The notes under the pieces are model-generated. The model did not search any database. It saw only the letters and a program-made list of their open reading frames with translations, and was not told where the DNA came from. 64,000 bases of DNA from Chondrilla cf. caribensis (taxonomy: Eukaryota; Porifera; Demospongiae; Chondrillida; Chondrillidae), in contig OZ026547.1 of the NCBI GenBank assembly GCA_964020155.1, forward strand, positions 3,837,095-3,901,094, read 5' to 3'. Made by a program: the position numbers and the translations under genes. Of this stretch, positions 44,001-55,300 are shown in pieces (positions within the stretch are counted from its first letter, which is position 1; every line of letters begins with the position of its first letter).

Positions 44001-46209
44001 CATATGTGACATGCACCTCCTTGCCCATCTGTATCAGTCTGCACATAAGGTAATTTCAGTAAATAACCAAGCGTTCTACAGGTGTACCTGTACCTGTATT
44101 CGGACTGTATGTAGTTGACATGTGCCTAATCCGTAAACGAGTGACCTGTATTTCTGCATTCTTCACCAAACAATAGTTTCACCAGGCCTACATGACAATG
44201 ACTATGTAATATTTCTCGTGCAATGACAGTTTGATTTGATTATCACTTTCTCTAGAAATTTACAACCCCATACATAGTGAATATGTAGCACGTAGGTATC
44301 AACACAAAGGTATACTGTATACTTAAGACAGGTGGTCTTGATATAGAGGTGTACCAGTGTACTTGAGATTGTGTATTGGATAGTTCAATAGTGGTCATTT
44401 AGGACAGATTGTCTTTGTGTAAAGGTGGTCTTCAACACATGTACCTTTGTGTACTATACTTCTTAGATTGATATAAATCATTATTGCATATTCCTACAGT
44501 ATTTCTACGTCATGTGTACATATACTGTGACCGTAGATTTTATCACTCTGGTTACACTTACATACTTACATTTGTAGAATTGTCGAAGGAAACAGGGAAC
44601 TAACGGAATCTTCAGCCAAGGTGTTGGCTGTGAGAGGAACAAAGAAGAACAAGGATGGAAGTTAGTGAATGGGATTGTTGGTGGTATGTTTTGTGGGCGG
44701 ATCAAGTGTATAGTGTGTATCAGTGTACTTGAGATTATGTAGACAGTGCTTCCTCTTTCCACATGCACTTCCCTTTGCTGTTGCACACTTGAAATTGTTA
44801 TAATTATTCAATTAGTTGCCTGCACCTCATTGTTCAACTACAATAACAATACTACATGAGAGTTAGTATACAATTATATTATTTATGTGTCAACATACCA
44901 CCTAATAACTGGAGTACCTTTGGTAGGTTCGCCCTGTAATCAACAAGACATAATGTCTGTGTATCTGTCTTATCAGAGCTGTCACATGTTTGCTGCCTTG
45001 TACATAACGTGAATTTTGCCCCGCCCACGCATGTGATGAAATTATTGCAATTTGTACACTAAGAGTATCACAGGTTTCCACAGTGATGACAATAGTGGCC
45101 TTCTATAGGTTGTACTGACGACTGTATGTATTTATCCTGTTTTCTCTTTGTTGTCCATAGCCTTTGAATTTACTAGAGATATTGCGCTGAAGAAGGTGAG
45201 GTTCACTGGCAGTGATATTGTCCAGAGCTTGTTGTGTACTTCATGTTTCATTGTACAAGGTATACCTGTACCTTGAAGTTGCAACGTGTGTTTAGCGACT
45301 CCAAAAGCCTGATTCCCACAAGTATGTACAGTCGCAGCCCAAACATTGAAGTTGATCACTTCCTGTCATTTCCTGAAACCGATTAACGTTCCGTAACTTC
45401 CCCCCATCAGTGTATGTAAAGGCTGCAGTATGTACGTGTATGCAGTGTATGGACCAGAGACCTGAGGACAAGTTGTTTCCACTGCTTAGACATGCACTGT
45501 AACTGGCTTCTCTTGTTAAAGATGAATTTCAGAAAGTTTTAAACTCAAAAGAATTGCTTTTATTCTGTTAAATGTCTTCACAGATGGCCTTAGATGCAAG
45601 TTTGTTCAAGGAGAAAATTAGAGTGTGTTTAATGTCTATGGCATTTAATGAGGCACGCATCTGCATACTCACTGCATGAAAGTGGTCACGTGCCTTGCAG
45701 TGGATGTACAGCCCAGTACATAATGTGCTGATCACTGGTACCCTTTGATGTATGCCTTTATTATGATAAATATTCGTATCAGCAATTTGAAGACATATGG
45801 CATATAGCACTATAACAAACACTCTGCAGTACATACTGTAGCACTAACAGCACATACGTATTCAGTTCAAAAGTGTGTTAGCTGTAGTATCAACAGCCAA
45901 ACTCAATACTGCAACCTCAGGTTGTGAGATACAATATATTACCCATGACTCATGTGATGTATGGAATATGTGGAGTAGATATCATTTGCATGTGCTGTAT
46001 GTAAAAATTTATGTTGAGGACAAGTAACCTATGGAAATACGTGATAACAGTGGTATACTGTGTCATTAGAACAGTTGTTGTTTGGTTGCATTCCTGCTAT
46101 GGTACTATCACTGGAATTTCTTCTTTTGACAGAAATCACTTGTAAGGCTTACTAATGGTACAATTCGCAAGTTTATTTCGAATATATCGAAGCCTACCTT
46201 AGTTATTGC

Positions 46210-46263
<54 letters not shown>

Positions 46264-46264
46264 C

Positions 46265-46321
<57 letters not shown>

Positions 46322-46344
46322 CACTGTGTGTGTGTGTGTGAGAC

Positions 46345-46386
<42 letters not shown>

Positions 46387-47131
46387 CAAAAATACATACT
46401 CTGTTTCTCTGTGTCATTTCGTGTTGCAGAGCCAAAGACAGCATCTACAAGGAGTACTTCTCCAAGCACCTATCTGCTTCTACTAACCCAATGGTATATA
46501 CAGCACATATCTGTGTACTCTACCTTTGGTTCAAGTGTGTATGTGTGTGCATGTACTTTTGTGAACCTGTGTTCACATGGGGTCATCTCTGTTTTCTTCT
46601 ATTGTATATATTTGCACCATGGCATGTACATAAGGGTGTGTGCTAGTGTATTGTGATAATGTACAGTATGTCTTGGTGATGTGGATATTGTATCTATTGG
46701 ATGTGCTGGATGTACAGTTCAACTTGCTTAGTAGGTATCTTGAAGGGCAAACCAAATCTGTACTTCTTAACAGAGGTGCTTATTATTAGTACTGGTTGAC
46801 ATAGTATACATTAGCTAGGGACTAAATGAAGTGTACTCACTAATAATTATATCCAAGAGTATGTAAGTATCCAGTTAGCTAGTATGTGACGATTTGGTGT
46901 ACTTAAAGGTTGATTAGTGTATATTCACCTGTAACTGTTCTTACTAGTATAGGTATTTGTGTTAATGATGTTGTATTCCATGTGTCATGTGACCATTTAC
47001 TGTAGATATCCAGTTTGCAAGTGGAAGGTAATCACCATGTTCACTTGAATCAACCCCATATTGTAGCCGAACACGTCTCTTCATTCTTACTGGACACTGA
47101 TACCACCAGTGACATGATGGGTAAACTGTAG
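41098..47131 (+). CDS. serine hydrolase-like protein (SERHL family, alpha/beta hydrolase), 11 exons, ~314 aa
   Basis: Exons: 41098-41248, 41776-41946, 42177-42218, 42497-42516, 43293-43367, 43889-43989, 44578-44660, 45161-45195, 46133-46209, 46430-46493, 47006-47131; 945 nt, phases close. Family marks in order: VPWGHIAGKSWG, LCLHGWLDNAGSFDGLIPLL, IDLPGHGLSSHRPPG, nucleophile elbow CHSMGA (variant of GHSxGG, Ser retained), ALIEGLAP, and C-terminal EGNHHVHLNQP with the probable catalytic His. The substrate of SERHL enzymes is not established. The start is the least certain part: residues 1-20 are weakly conserved and an upstream exon is possible. A polyadenylation signal AATAAA is at 47272-47277. 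Introns contain pogo-type MITEs, a long (TG)n and the interspersed repeat family. Confidence 0.9.
43374..43508. mobile_element. pogo-type MITE in SERHL intron
   Basis: Left end TGAATCCATGTTAATCTGTC and right end AATAAATATTCACTG are imperfect inverted relatives of the 63306-63480 element. A second related end (CAGTGAATTTCCATTAATCT) begins at 43670 in the same gene. Confidence 0.5.
46211..46382. repeat. (TG)n microsatellite with GACACTG interruptions
   Basis: TG run starting at the exon 9 donor of the SERHL gene, broken three times by GACACTG or GAGACACTG. It fills most of a 220-nt intron. Confidence 0.96.
46711..46870 (+). repeat. intronic interspersed repeat family copy
   Basis: TCAACTTGCTTAGTAGGTAT, then CAAATCTGTACTTCTTAACA, then TAGTACTGGTTGACATAG and TAGCTAGGGACTAAATGAAG. 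Last intron of the SERHL gene. Confidence 0.7.
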
Positions 47132-47998
47132 CAACCATCTGTATGTCCATAGCTGATACTGTATTCATTTTGTACTTTTTGTATGTACTGGGCCAATTGA
47201 ATTTTATGTAGGTGATATTATTATAATTCGTACTAATGTATTATAGTAAACAAGTGTATAAAATGATGATAAATAAAATAATTATATTATGCTAACGTTG
47301 CTATTACAGTATTATAATATTCACTGACATTAGATAATTATAATACATAATTATTATATGGAGTATTAATTTTAATGGTTGTAAATTGCTGTTATTATTC
47401 ATATACTTGTGCATGCATAAACAGTGTTTTCACTGTAATAATATTATGCAAGTGTACTGTTATTATACATACATATGACATTGTATGTATATTATAATAA
47501 GGTAAGGTGCCCTAATTCCGGACGCGCCCTAATTCCGGACAATCCGAACTACAACGCAAATCGCCGGGCTTAGATAAAACGCAACCTATTTATTCACCTA
47601 TCAAATTGTACCTTAGTCCTTGCTCTTCAATATGATACTAACCACTTGGTTGTAGCTCACCTTTCTGTGACACAAATCGCCGTTAAGCATTCATCGTGGG
47701 CGATATGAGTGTCGGCTTAGGCGTCGAAACTTTCCTCTAACCCACGATTGGAGATGCCTACTGTAGATTTTAGTGTGCCATATCTTACCTTCGTCCTTGC
47801 TCCTCGCAATGATGTTAGCCACTCTGCCGCGGATTGCGTTTCTTTTAGATCGCCGTCCACTTCCTAGCGTATAGGCGCTAAAATTGCCTTTAAATTAAGC
47901 GCCGTGTAATCGATTAATAGCAATTTATAATTTATGCATAATCAAACATTGACAAATTACATAATTAAAAATAAAATTGCGTGATTCGAAAAGTGAAA

Positions 47999-49686
47999 AT
48001 GTCGAAGAAGGAGAATTTGAAAGCAGCTTTGAAAGAAGTAGAAAAGAAGGCAGCAGATGTGTCAGTTCGCTCCATTGCTAAGAAATATGGTGTTCCTTCT
48101 TCAACCCTTCATCACCATCTCCTGAAGAAAGACACTCAGATTGGGGCAGGCAGACCAACAATATTAACACCTGAAGAAGAAAGAGAAATTGTGTATTCAT
48201 GCCAAGTATTACAGGAAATGGGATTTGGTCTAACAAGAGATGTAGTGGGCGCAATTGTCATAGACTATCTGAGCACAATTGGTCGTGGCAATCCATTTAA
48301 TGGTAAACCAGGACCACGGTGGTGGAGAGGCTTTCAAACACAATTTCCACAACTTGTCAACCGGAAACCCCAACACTTACCAAAACATCGAGCAATTGCT
48401 GGAAACCAGGCAACAATTCAGGGATTCTTTGCGAAAGTCAAGGATTTGTTGCGGTCACAGAAGCTTCTTGATGCAGAAGACCTGGCAGATAGGCTGTGGA
48501 ATTGTGATGAAAGTGGAATCTGCACTTCGACTGTATCCAGCACCGTGTTGGCAAGAAGAGGAAGCAAGTGGGTCCATGAGACAACAGGGGGATCTGGACG
48601 TGAAGTCACCACCATCCATGCCGGAGGGTCAGCTTCAGGAAGGCGCTTACCAACATTTGTTGTTTACAAAGGTAAACACCTGTATACATCTTGGACAAAA
48701 GGAGGACCAGAAGGCACTGTATTTTCTGTCTCTGAGAGCGGATGGATGGAGAAAGCAAATTTTCTCAGTTGGTTTAATAAGGTCTTTGTTCCAGCAGTAC
48801 AATCACTACTCAGCTCCGGACCAGTTGTGCTTTTTTTGACGGCCACCAATCACATTTGAGCTTAGAATTGTTAGAACAAGCCAAGACACGAAATATACAC
48901 CTTGTCTGTCTTCCAGCACACACGTCGCACATACTTCAGCCCATGGATGTTGGTGTGTATGGTCCAATGAAGGCAACATGGCGGAAGCTGCTAAAGGACT
49001 ATAAAACCAGCACTCGGGCAGCCACGGTTACCAAGGAAGTATTTCCATCCCTTTTACATCAACTGTGGAAAACATCCATCAGTCCAGAGCACATAACAGC
49101 AGGCTTCCGAGCAAGTGGTCTATATCCCATCAATCCTGGAGCCATTCCACCATACAAGATCGCACCATCTGTTGCCATTACCACCAATGGAAGTCAGTCT
49201 AGCTCGGTTGGAGAAACTCCCCTGCGCACTGAGCTGAGGCACGTTTTTGCTAAACGGCTACAGCCATCACAGAAGCAGGATGCTCCAAAAGCGAAAAGAG
49301 TGAGGGTGAAGCTGCATGCAGAAGGAGAAGCACTAACTAATGATGAGGTGATGGATTATCTAAGGCAGCAAGAAGAGAAGAAAGAAGTGAAGAAAAAGGG
49401 AAGGAAGAGAACACAGAAGGAACCCATCACTCAAAAGAAACAAATCCAGTTGCCAAGTTCAGAAAATGAAGATAATGATGAAGAAGTACATGATGATGAA
49501 GAAAAGGAAGTGAATGAAGACGAAGACACCAATCACTGCTTCAAGTGTAGTGGTGTTTACATAGATGGTGAGGAACGGGAATGGGTTGGATGTGACAACT
49601 GCTACCGATGGTACCACTACAAATGCGTTGGATTTAAGAGGCTACCTAGGAAAACAAAAAAGTTTGTATGTCATTTATGTCACTAA
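47999..49686 (+). pseudogene. Tigger/pogo-like DDE transposase with C-terminal PHD finger, single frameshift
   Basis: First ATG at 47999. N-terminal Psq/CENP-B-like helix-turn-helix (VRSIAKKYGVPSSTLHHHL), then a DDE_1-type core: first Asp in WNCDES (residue 170), second in the FDGHQSHLS block, third in HILQPMDVGVYG. After an acidic/basic linker the C-terminus is a C4HC3 PHD finger (CFKCSGVY...CDNCYRWYHYKC...FVCHLCH). The frame breaks in a T7 run at 48831-48837, exactly before the second catalytic Asp; one more T would be needed for the family frame. The downstream part (about 48840-49686) is intact. The break is either a true inactivating deletion or a homopolymer sequencing error. No introns are apparent. 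Confidence 0.9.
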
Positions 49687-49829
49687 CTTGGCTAAAGCTT
49701 CACATATTTGTTTATTTCCACGATTTTTATTACCAGTAATGTAAAATAAGCAGATTTGTTTTATACTACTATAACGTGAGACCTTCATTAAAAAGATTTC
49801 CATTCGTCTTGATAGTCACGTTATTCCGT

Positions 49830-50384
49830 TATTCAGCAGAAGTTATGACAGAAGTATGCCAAGGTGTGGCCATCGAGCCATCTTTACAACCGCTCAATGG
49901 GGAGACGTTCTCTTATGCAACGACCAACATTGAAGACAACGCACGATCAGACATCTGTGCACAGGGATTTTGGGGAAGTGGTGGAACGCAAAGGGCATTT
50001 TTTGATGTAAGGATCTGCAATCCGACCGCCCGCAGCTACCGTCACTCATCCCTTCAATCTGTGTACCGATCCCAAGAGAGGTTGAAATGCCGTCAGTATG
50101 AGGAGAGAATTCGAGATGTGGAAATGAGCTCTTTCACTTGCCTTGTTTTTTCCATCTTTGGGGGGATGAGTAAACTCACCGCCGTGGTATACAAACGCCT
50201 TGCGGACCTGCTATCAGCAAAGAGGAGAGAACCGTACAGCCAAGTGATTTTATGGTTGAGAATCAAGATCAATTTCATTTTGCTCAAATCGGCAATCAAT
50301 GCCATTAGAGGATACCGGTCGCACCGGGGCAAACCCTGCAGACTGGATTCTTGCATGCTCATTAATCATCTGTGCAGATCATAA
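49830..50384 (+). CDS. captured non-LTR retroelement C-terminal domain ORF
   Basis: Open frame inside the DNA transposon, downstream of the transposase and on the same strand. It reads YSAEVMTEVCQGVAIEPSLQ, PLNGETFSYATTNIEDNARS, FFDVRICNP, VYKRLADLLSAKRREPYSQV and LLKSAINAIRGYRSHRG, the C-terminal block normally found downstream of reverse transcriptase in invertebrate non-LTR ORFs and seen as a dead copy at 23100-24156. No RT core precedes it. The frame extends upstream to 49776 but that part is not domain-like. Frame preservation over ~180 codons may mean recent capture or retained function. Whether it is expressed is unknown. Confidence 0.7.
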   Translation, partial: YSAEVMTEVCQGVAIEPSLQPLNGETFSYATTNIEDNARSDICAQGFWGSGGTQRAFFDVRICNPTARSYRHSSLQSVYRSQERLKCRQYEERIRDVEMSSFTCLVFSIFGGMSKLTAVVYKRLADLLSAKRREPYSQVILWLRIKINFILLKSAINAIRGYRSHRGKPCRLDSCMLINHLCRS

Positions 50385-50722
50385 CTATATTATTTCTCTG
50401 ACATTCTTTTCATTGCCTATACTTAATGTTGGTGTGTATTGTAAGGCAGTGCGCATGTGTGCCTTTTTTCTCGTTTTCGTAATAATATAATACGTTATTC
50501 CGCGTTGGTGCGCGTGCCCGGAAATAGGGCAAACATGGCGTTTACACCTCCATGCTTTCCTTTACGCCGCCTGACTGCAGGAAGCATTCGTAATCAACTT
50601 CGGACACGAAAACACTATACCACAGGGTATGTTTTAAAGCACTTTTATTTTCCGCTGTGTTACAACTCACGCGGTACGGACGGCCTTTTTTGAAGTTTGT
50701 CCAGAATTAGGGCACTTTACCT

Positions 50723-51544
50723 TATGTATTATTAATTTTGAAATTCGTATATCATAGTACATGCTAGCATACAATAATAGTGAAGTAAGCATTTTGTACG
50801 TAGTTCCTGTTGTTCATTTTAGCATTTCAACTGAAACTATAGCTATAGAGAATATAATGAAGACAACCTATAACTAACTAAAGGTGCAGTATAATATTGT
50901 CAACATGGATCATCAGCATTGTAACTGATGAAGACCCTCGAGGTCGAAACGTATTACAATCCAAATCATCTCAATCCGCTACGTGATCGCTCAAGAATTT
51001 ACTACTCTTAACATGGATCATATTCAGCTTCCCCTTGAGACATGTTCAATTTGAGTTAGTTATATCTAAATCCTCTCACCTAACCAATAATATTATAACA
51101 ACGTGTACTTATACAACTTACAATACCATATTAATAACACTGATCATGAAATCCAACTCCTTTGAATTATATAACACATGGAGAAGTTCAATGTACGTTG
51201 ACAGTACGTACAGTAAAACTCTATATAATAACTCGGTAACATGTCACACCTTGGGGAATTACAACAAGAATTCCATGCAATGAGAATAATTATTATAGGT
51301 ACATAACATACGTATATACACTACAACTATGTATGAACACCTATATTCCATTGAGTATGGAATGTAGTCATCTAAAGTCGTTTGCAAATGGTTGAGAGTA
51401 AAAAGAGTCTGACAAGCCTGTCTACTGCTTGGATACCATCTGAAGTATTAATAATGTAATACACTATGTACATACGTACTTACATAATGCATGTGTACAT
51501 CAGCAGTGAATGTAGGGACTTGACGAAAGCTTTGTGATGAGGCT
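50723..51544. other. intergenic spacer with a ribozyme-like motif
   Basis: AT-rich DNA following the transposon. The only notable structure is the hammerhead-like motif at 50918-50960 and a short direct repeat AACATGGATCAT (about 50902 and 51011). Confidence 0.5.
50918..50960 (+). ncRNA. hammerhead-ribozyme-like motif
   Basis: Outer stem ATTGTAA (50918-50924) pairs with TTACAAT (50954-50960). Then CTGATGA (50925-50931), a 4-bp stem GACC/GGTC with a 5-nt loop, GAAAC (50946-50950), then GTA. These are the hammerhead core CUGANGA, stem II, GAAA and a GUH cleavage triplet. The ACGT overlap would give stem III only in a dimer. One extra unpaired A between CTGATGA and stem II departs from consensus. 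Activity is inference. Confidence 0.4.
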
Positions 51545-51766
51545 ATGAGCTCAAGATTTTGTGTTCATGAGTTACAACTGCCTCGTAAACATGGTATACC
51601 TCTCTACTTCCTCTCATTGGCTGTTATAGCATGCTGCTTTCCAAGGTGTAGACATATCAACATGCACAAGATCAACAGGAAGATAGGGGTCTCACATCAC
51701 CACTGCACTGGCTATTGCCATCACCATGCATCTTATCCCATGATTGCATTCATCATCATCACCAGT

Positions 51767-52003
51767 CTACCGTTTGCCACTGTACACAGTACAGGTGGAA
51801 TCATGACCATAAGCTGGCTTTTGATGCATGGGAGTCTGACTAACTTCCAAAGGCCTCAACACAACATACTCAAATGCATTGCCGTCCTCATGTATGTTCC
51901 TCCTCTTCATTTTTCCTGTGCTGCCCTCCCCGCTGAAGTTGGAGATCTTCTCAGAAGATTCATCAGTGGACCATGGTAATTGAACTTCCTGGACACTTTC
52001 CAT
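51767..52003 (-). CDS. unrecognised short ORF, possible first exon
   Basis: 78 codons from an ATG at 52003. Hydrophilic, acidic and Ser-rich at the start (STDESSEKISNFSGEGS). It is overlapped by a longer plus-strand frame (51545-51979) that looks equally unsupported. I cannot choose between them or connect either to other exons; both may be chance. Confidence 0.15.
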   Translation of the reverse strand: MESVQEVQLPWSTDESSEKISNFSGEGSTGKMKRRNIHEDGNAFEYVVLRPLEVSQTPMHQKPAYGHDSTCTVYSGKR

Positions 52004-52399
52004 GGAGCATTATATATTCCGATTGCAAAGCTAATAAATTTGGTGTGCAACTAGATCACGTACATTGGTTTCAAGAGGTTTCGTTTCATTTGAAACTCAC
52101 TGCAGTCATGCAATTATTGTATAGTACATAAAGTTTCCATTTATCTGTTTCAGTTATAATAAAATAAAATTACTACTTGTATACGTATTGATATCAGAAT
52201 AATATTAAAAACTTTATAGTCCAAAAATAGTAATACTAGAAATTTACAGAAATAATAATAGATAAACAATCAATTTTAATCATACAGAAAGATATCCTGT
52301 ATTACTGTTATGTTACTAGTTACATATAACATATGTATGGATAGATACCTCCAGACACGAGTAGATAAACATGCACTAAAATAATATAGAAGTACATTA

Positions 52400-55300
52400 T
52401 CATTGTATAGATCCCTTCTTCTCATCAGACAACAAAGGTTCCTTCTCTAGTTTGTTTTGGCGGGCTTCCTTGTCCAACTTCTGTTGATATTTTGTTTCCT
52501 ACGAAATCAAACATCACGTACATTGATATACATGTAGATGTAATAACAACAATATTATTAGCATTTGGATGGTGATAAATGTAATAATACATCACTATAT
52601 CACTCACACAGACAATGTACACACTATACCACTCACACAGACAAGTACATGAGTACATGCTGTGCCATTCAGATATACATAGCTTGTAACATACCACAAT
52701 GAACACACTGTACCACTCACACAGACAATGAACACACTGTGCCAATCACACAGACAAGCTACACACTGTACCACTTACACAGACAATGTACACACGGTAC
52801 TACTTATGCAGATATACATAGTTTGTTTACATACCCAGTGGTTGGATATAATCACCAAGAATAGCCCTGCCACCACCAGTACAACTCCAATGTATTGCTA
52901 TATTGATTGGTTAAAGAAAAGTGAGACACACAACCAAATGTTAGTGATAGTGCCTGTTTACTCTCACCAGTGGCGCAATCACTTCATGTAAGAAAATGGC
53001 TGATGTAACCATAGCAACTGGAACCTGTACGAATACAGAAATCAGTCTTCCCACAAGACAAAACAACCCAAAGCATTATCAGCGACATCAATGCAACCTC
53101 ACAACTAAAATGAACAAACACATGTAGTTTCTCAATAGTATAACAATAAAATGCAATAAACTAATAAAAGGGACAATCGCTTAGAAAACAACACTATAAG
53201 GACATACACTATAATAACCAGAGCTCTGTGAAGCACATATTCTACACATCCCATGTACAATGAATACTGGTCTATAAATTCAAAACATGGACGAAGGTTG
53301 GACATGAGAATGGCTCTGGTTACATGAGACTATTCTTCGTTACAAAGAGCTTAAACAGATTGATTCTGAGAGTTTCCAATGGACTATTAGACCAGTTGGA
53401 AGAAACAAAAGCCGTTTTTTTCAAAGTTTTTAATAATTATGAACTATTGTTGTTACAATTACGTATGTCTACATCTCGAGAACTGACAATATTTGTGCAG
53501 ACATGAGGACAACACTGATCGACTCCCCCCTAGCGCATACACACAAAGTGATAATATCCCACATGAACAGACAAGCAACATGACAATGTACATCTGTCAC
53601 ATGCGTACTGTACGTACAAACCTGTACTGGCCAGAATGCAGTGACAATAGTGGATGGCAGGTGTAGGTTGGCCCACGTGATCAACAGGTAGCAGAATGCT
53701 GAAGTGATGAACACAGCATAAACCAGAGCATACCACGTCTGTGGGGAACATAGAATACAACCATCACAGCCACTGCTAGCGAGCACACTGCAAACACCAG
53801 TACCTTCCCAGGGAGTACAAACTGGTCGGGATGCTTGTAGTAGTAGATGGTGGCAAGTCCCATTGCAACAGCTCCAAACCCATAGCTCCAAGCTGTTACC
53901 ATGATTGGGTAGCTCTTCCAGCGAGCTATGTATAGATATACAGCAGATCATGGTGTTGGCAGACACACAAGGATAACATGTACGTATTAATAGAGATTGT
54001 CTAGTATGCGTGATTAAGTTGATTTGTCCTCACATGTCTTTGACTTGAAAATGAACTTTTTCTGTATAAGTACGTAAAATGCCTACATGTAGGGAGATAA
54101 TATTGAATTCTGTGCAACTGGAAGACTTTAAACTACATATCCACTAGGCATGAGCAATAAGGGTACTACCTGTATCACAATGGTAGGCATCATCATTACG
54201 GTTATCGTGATAATCACTCAAAACTATGTAAATCATGCATACTATGATTTTGAGCTTCCTCAATTAGTGAGATGCAAAATATTACACTCAGTCTGAAAAG
54301 GCATGACAAAATTAGACAAATAAACTATTAAACAAATGAAATTATGTGTTGAGGAATGTACAACTCAATTCAGTCTAGTATTTAAGCTAGAAATGCAAAC
54401 ATATGCACATTTTCTACAAGTAACAAGAGAGTAAGTGTTAACATGACAATACTTAACTCATCATTACCATCATGATCATAAAGAATAGAATTTTATCGTC
54501 GCAATTATTGTAGTCCTAATATCTAAACATTCCTGTAAACCAAAGGGTGACTCCATAATGTACATACATATGATACAAGAAAGTAGACACTTGATTAGTG
54601 AAAACACTACACTAGGGCAAACACCATATACGTAAACTTACCATGCAAACTGTGTTCCCGATCAACAAGAAGAACCCAATAGTCTCATTGGAGAGAGACA
54701 CAGGTGCTGTTGAATTACCACTTGTTTGTGAAGCGTTTTGAGCCAACTCTGGGTGAGGTTGCGTGAGAGATATCTCCACCGAACCACCTGGTCTCGCGTG
54801 TGATGGATTGATGGAAGACAACACAGTACATTCACAACTAGTAGACCAATGTCGTGACCGCCATTGGTAGTACACACCTCTGTGTATGTAGGAATCAACT
54901 ATGTATGGACAGTAAACTCTACAAACAGTAGTACAATCTATACAACCTTGTAGTCTGTACAAATAACTTGGTCTGTACAACCATTCAGTCTGTAAAAACA
55001 ACCATTCAGTCTGTACAAATAACCGTACCATGTGCACATACAAGTGAACACCTATGTACGTTCTAGAAAAAACTATCATATCAAGTGAAAGTGAATCTAG
55101 ACTATTACCAGTATATTATTATTACAATAGGTTACATTTTTAAGGATTTTAAGAAAATAAATTGCATGGTCAACGTGTATACAAAAACTCACATGCTGTC
55201 AGTATAATACCAAGTATCTTGGTCCAAGAAAACCACTAGTCAAGAATGAGATAAGATCACGTCAATGCAATAGAAACTGTATGTATAAAGGCTGCCTCTA

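Larger units (their letters stand above)
47500..50722 (+). mobile_element. pogo/CENP-B-type DNA transposon with PHD-finger transposase, 3.2 kb
   Basis: TIRs AGGTAAGGTGCCCTAATTCC (left, from 47500) and its near-perfect complement GAATTAGGGCACTTTACCT (right, to 50722), flanked by TA at 47498-47499 and 50723-50724, the target duplication of the Tc1/mariner/pogo superfamily. The left end has a subterminal direct repeat of CGCCCTAATTCCGGAC. Inside are the transposase (47999-49686) and a retroelement-derived ORF (about 49830-50384). Sharp ends and well-kept coding regions suggest recent insertion. Confidence 0.92.

Noticed and set aside
46108..46646. Frames of His-Thr and Cys-Val repeats near the SERHL gene
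   Set aside because: They cross a TG microsatellite in an intron. Only 46133-46209 and 46430-46493 are real exons.
51545..51979. 144-codon plus-strand frame with hydrophobic segments
   Set aside because: No recognisable domain, no splice context, and it overlaps an equally open opposite-strand frame. Not called as a gene.
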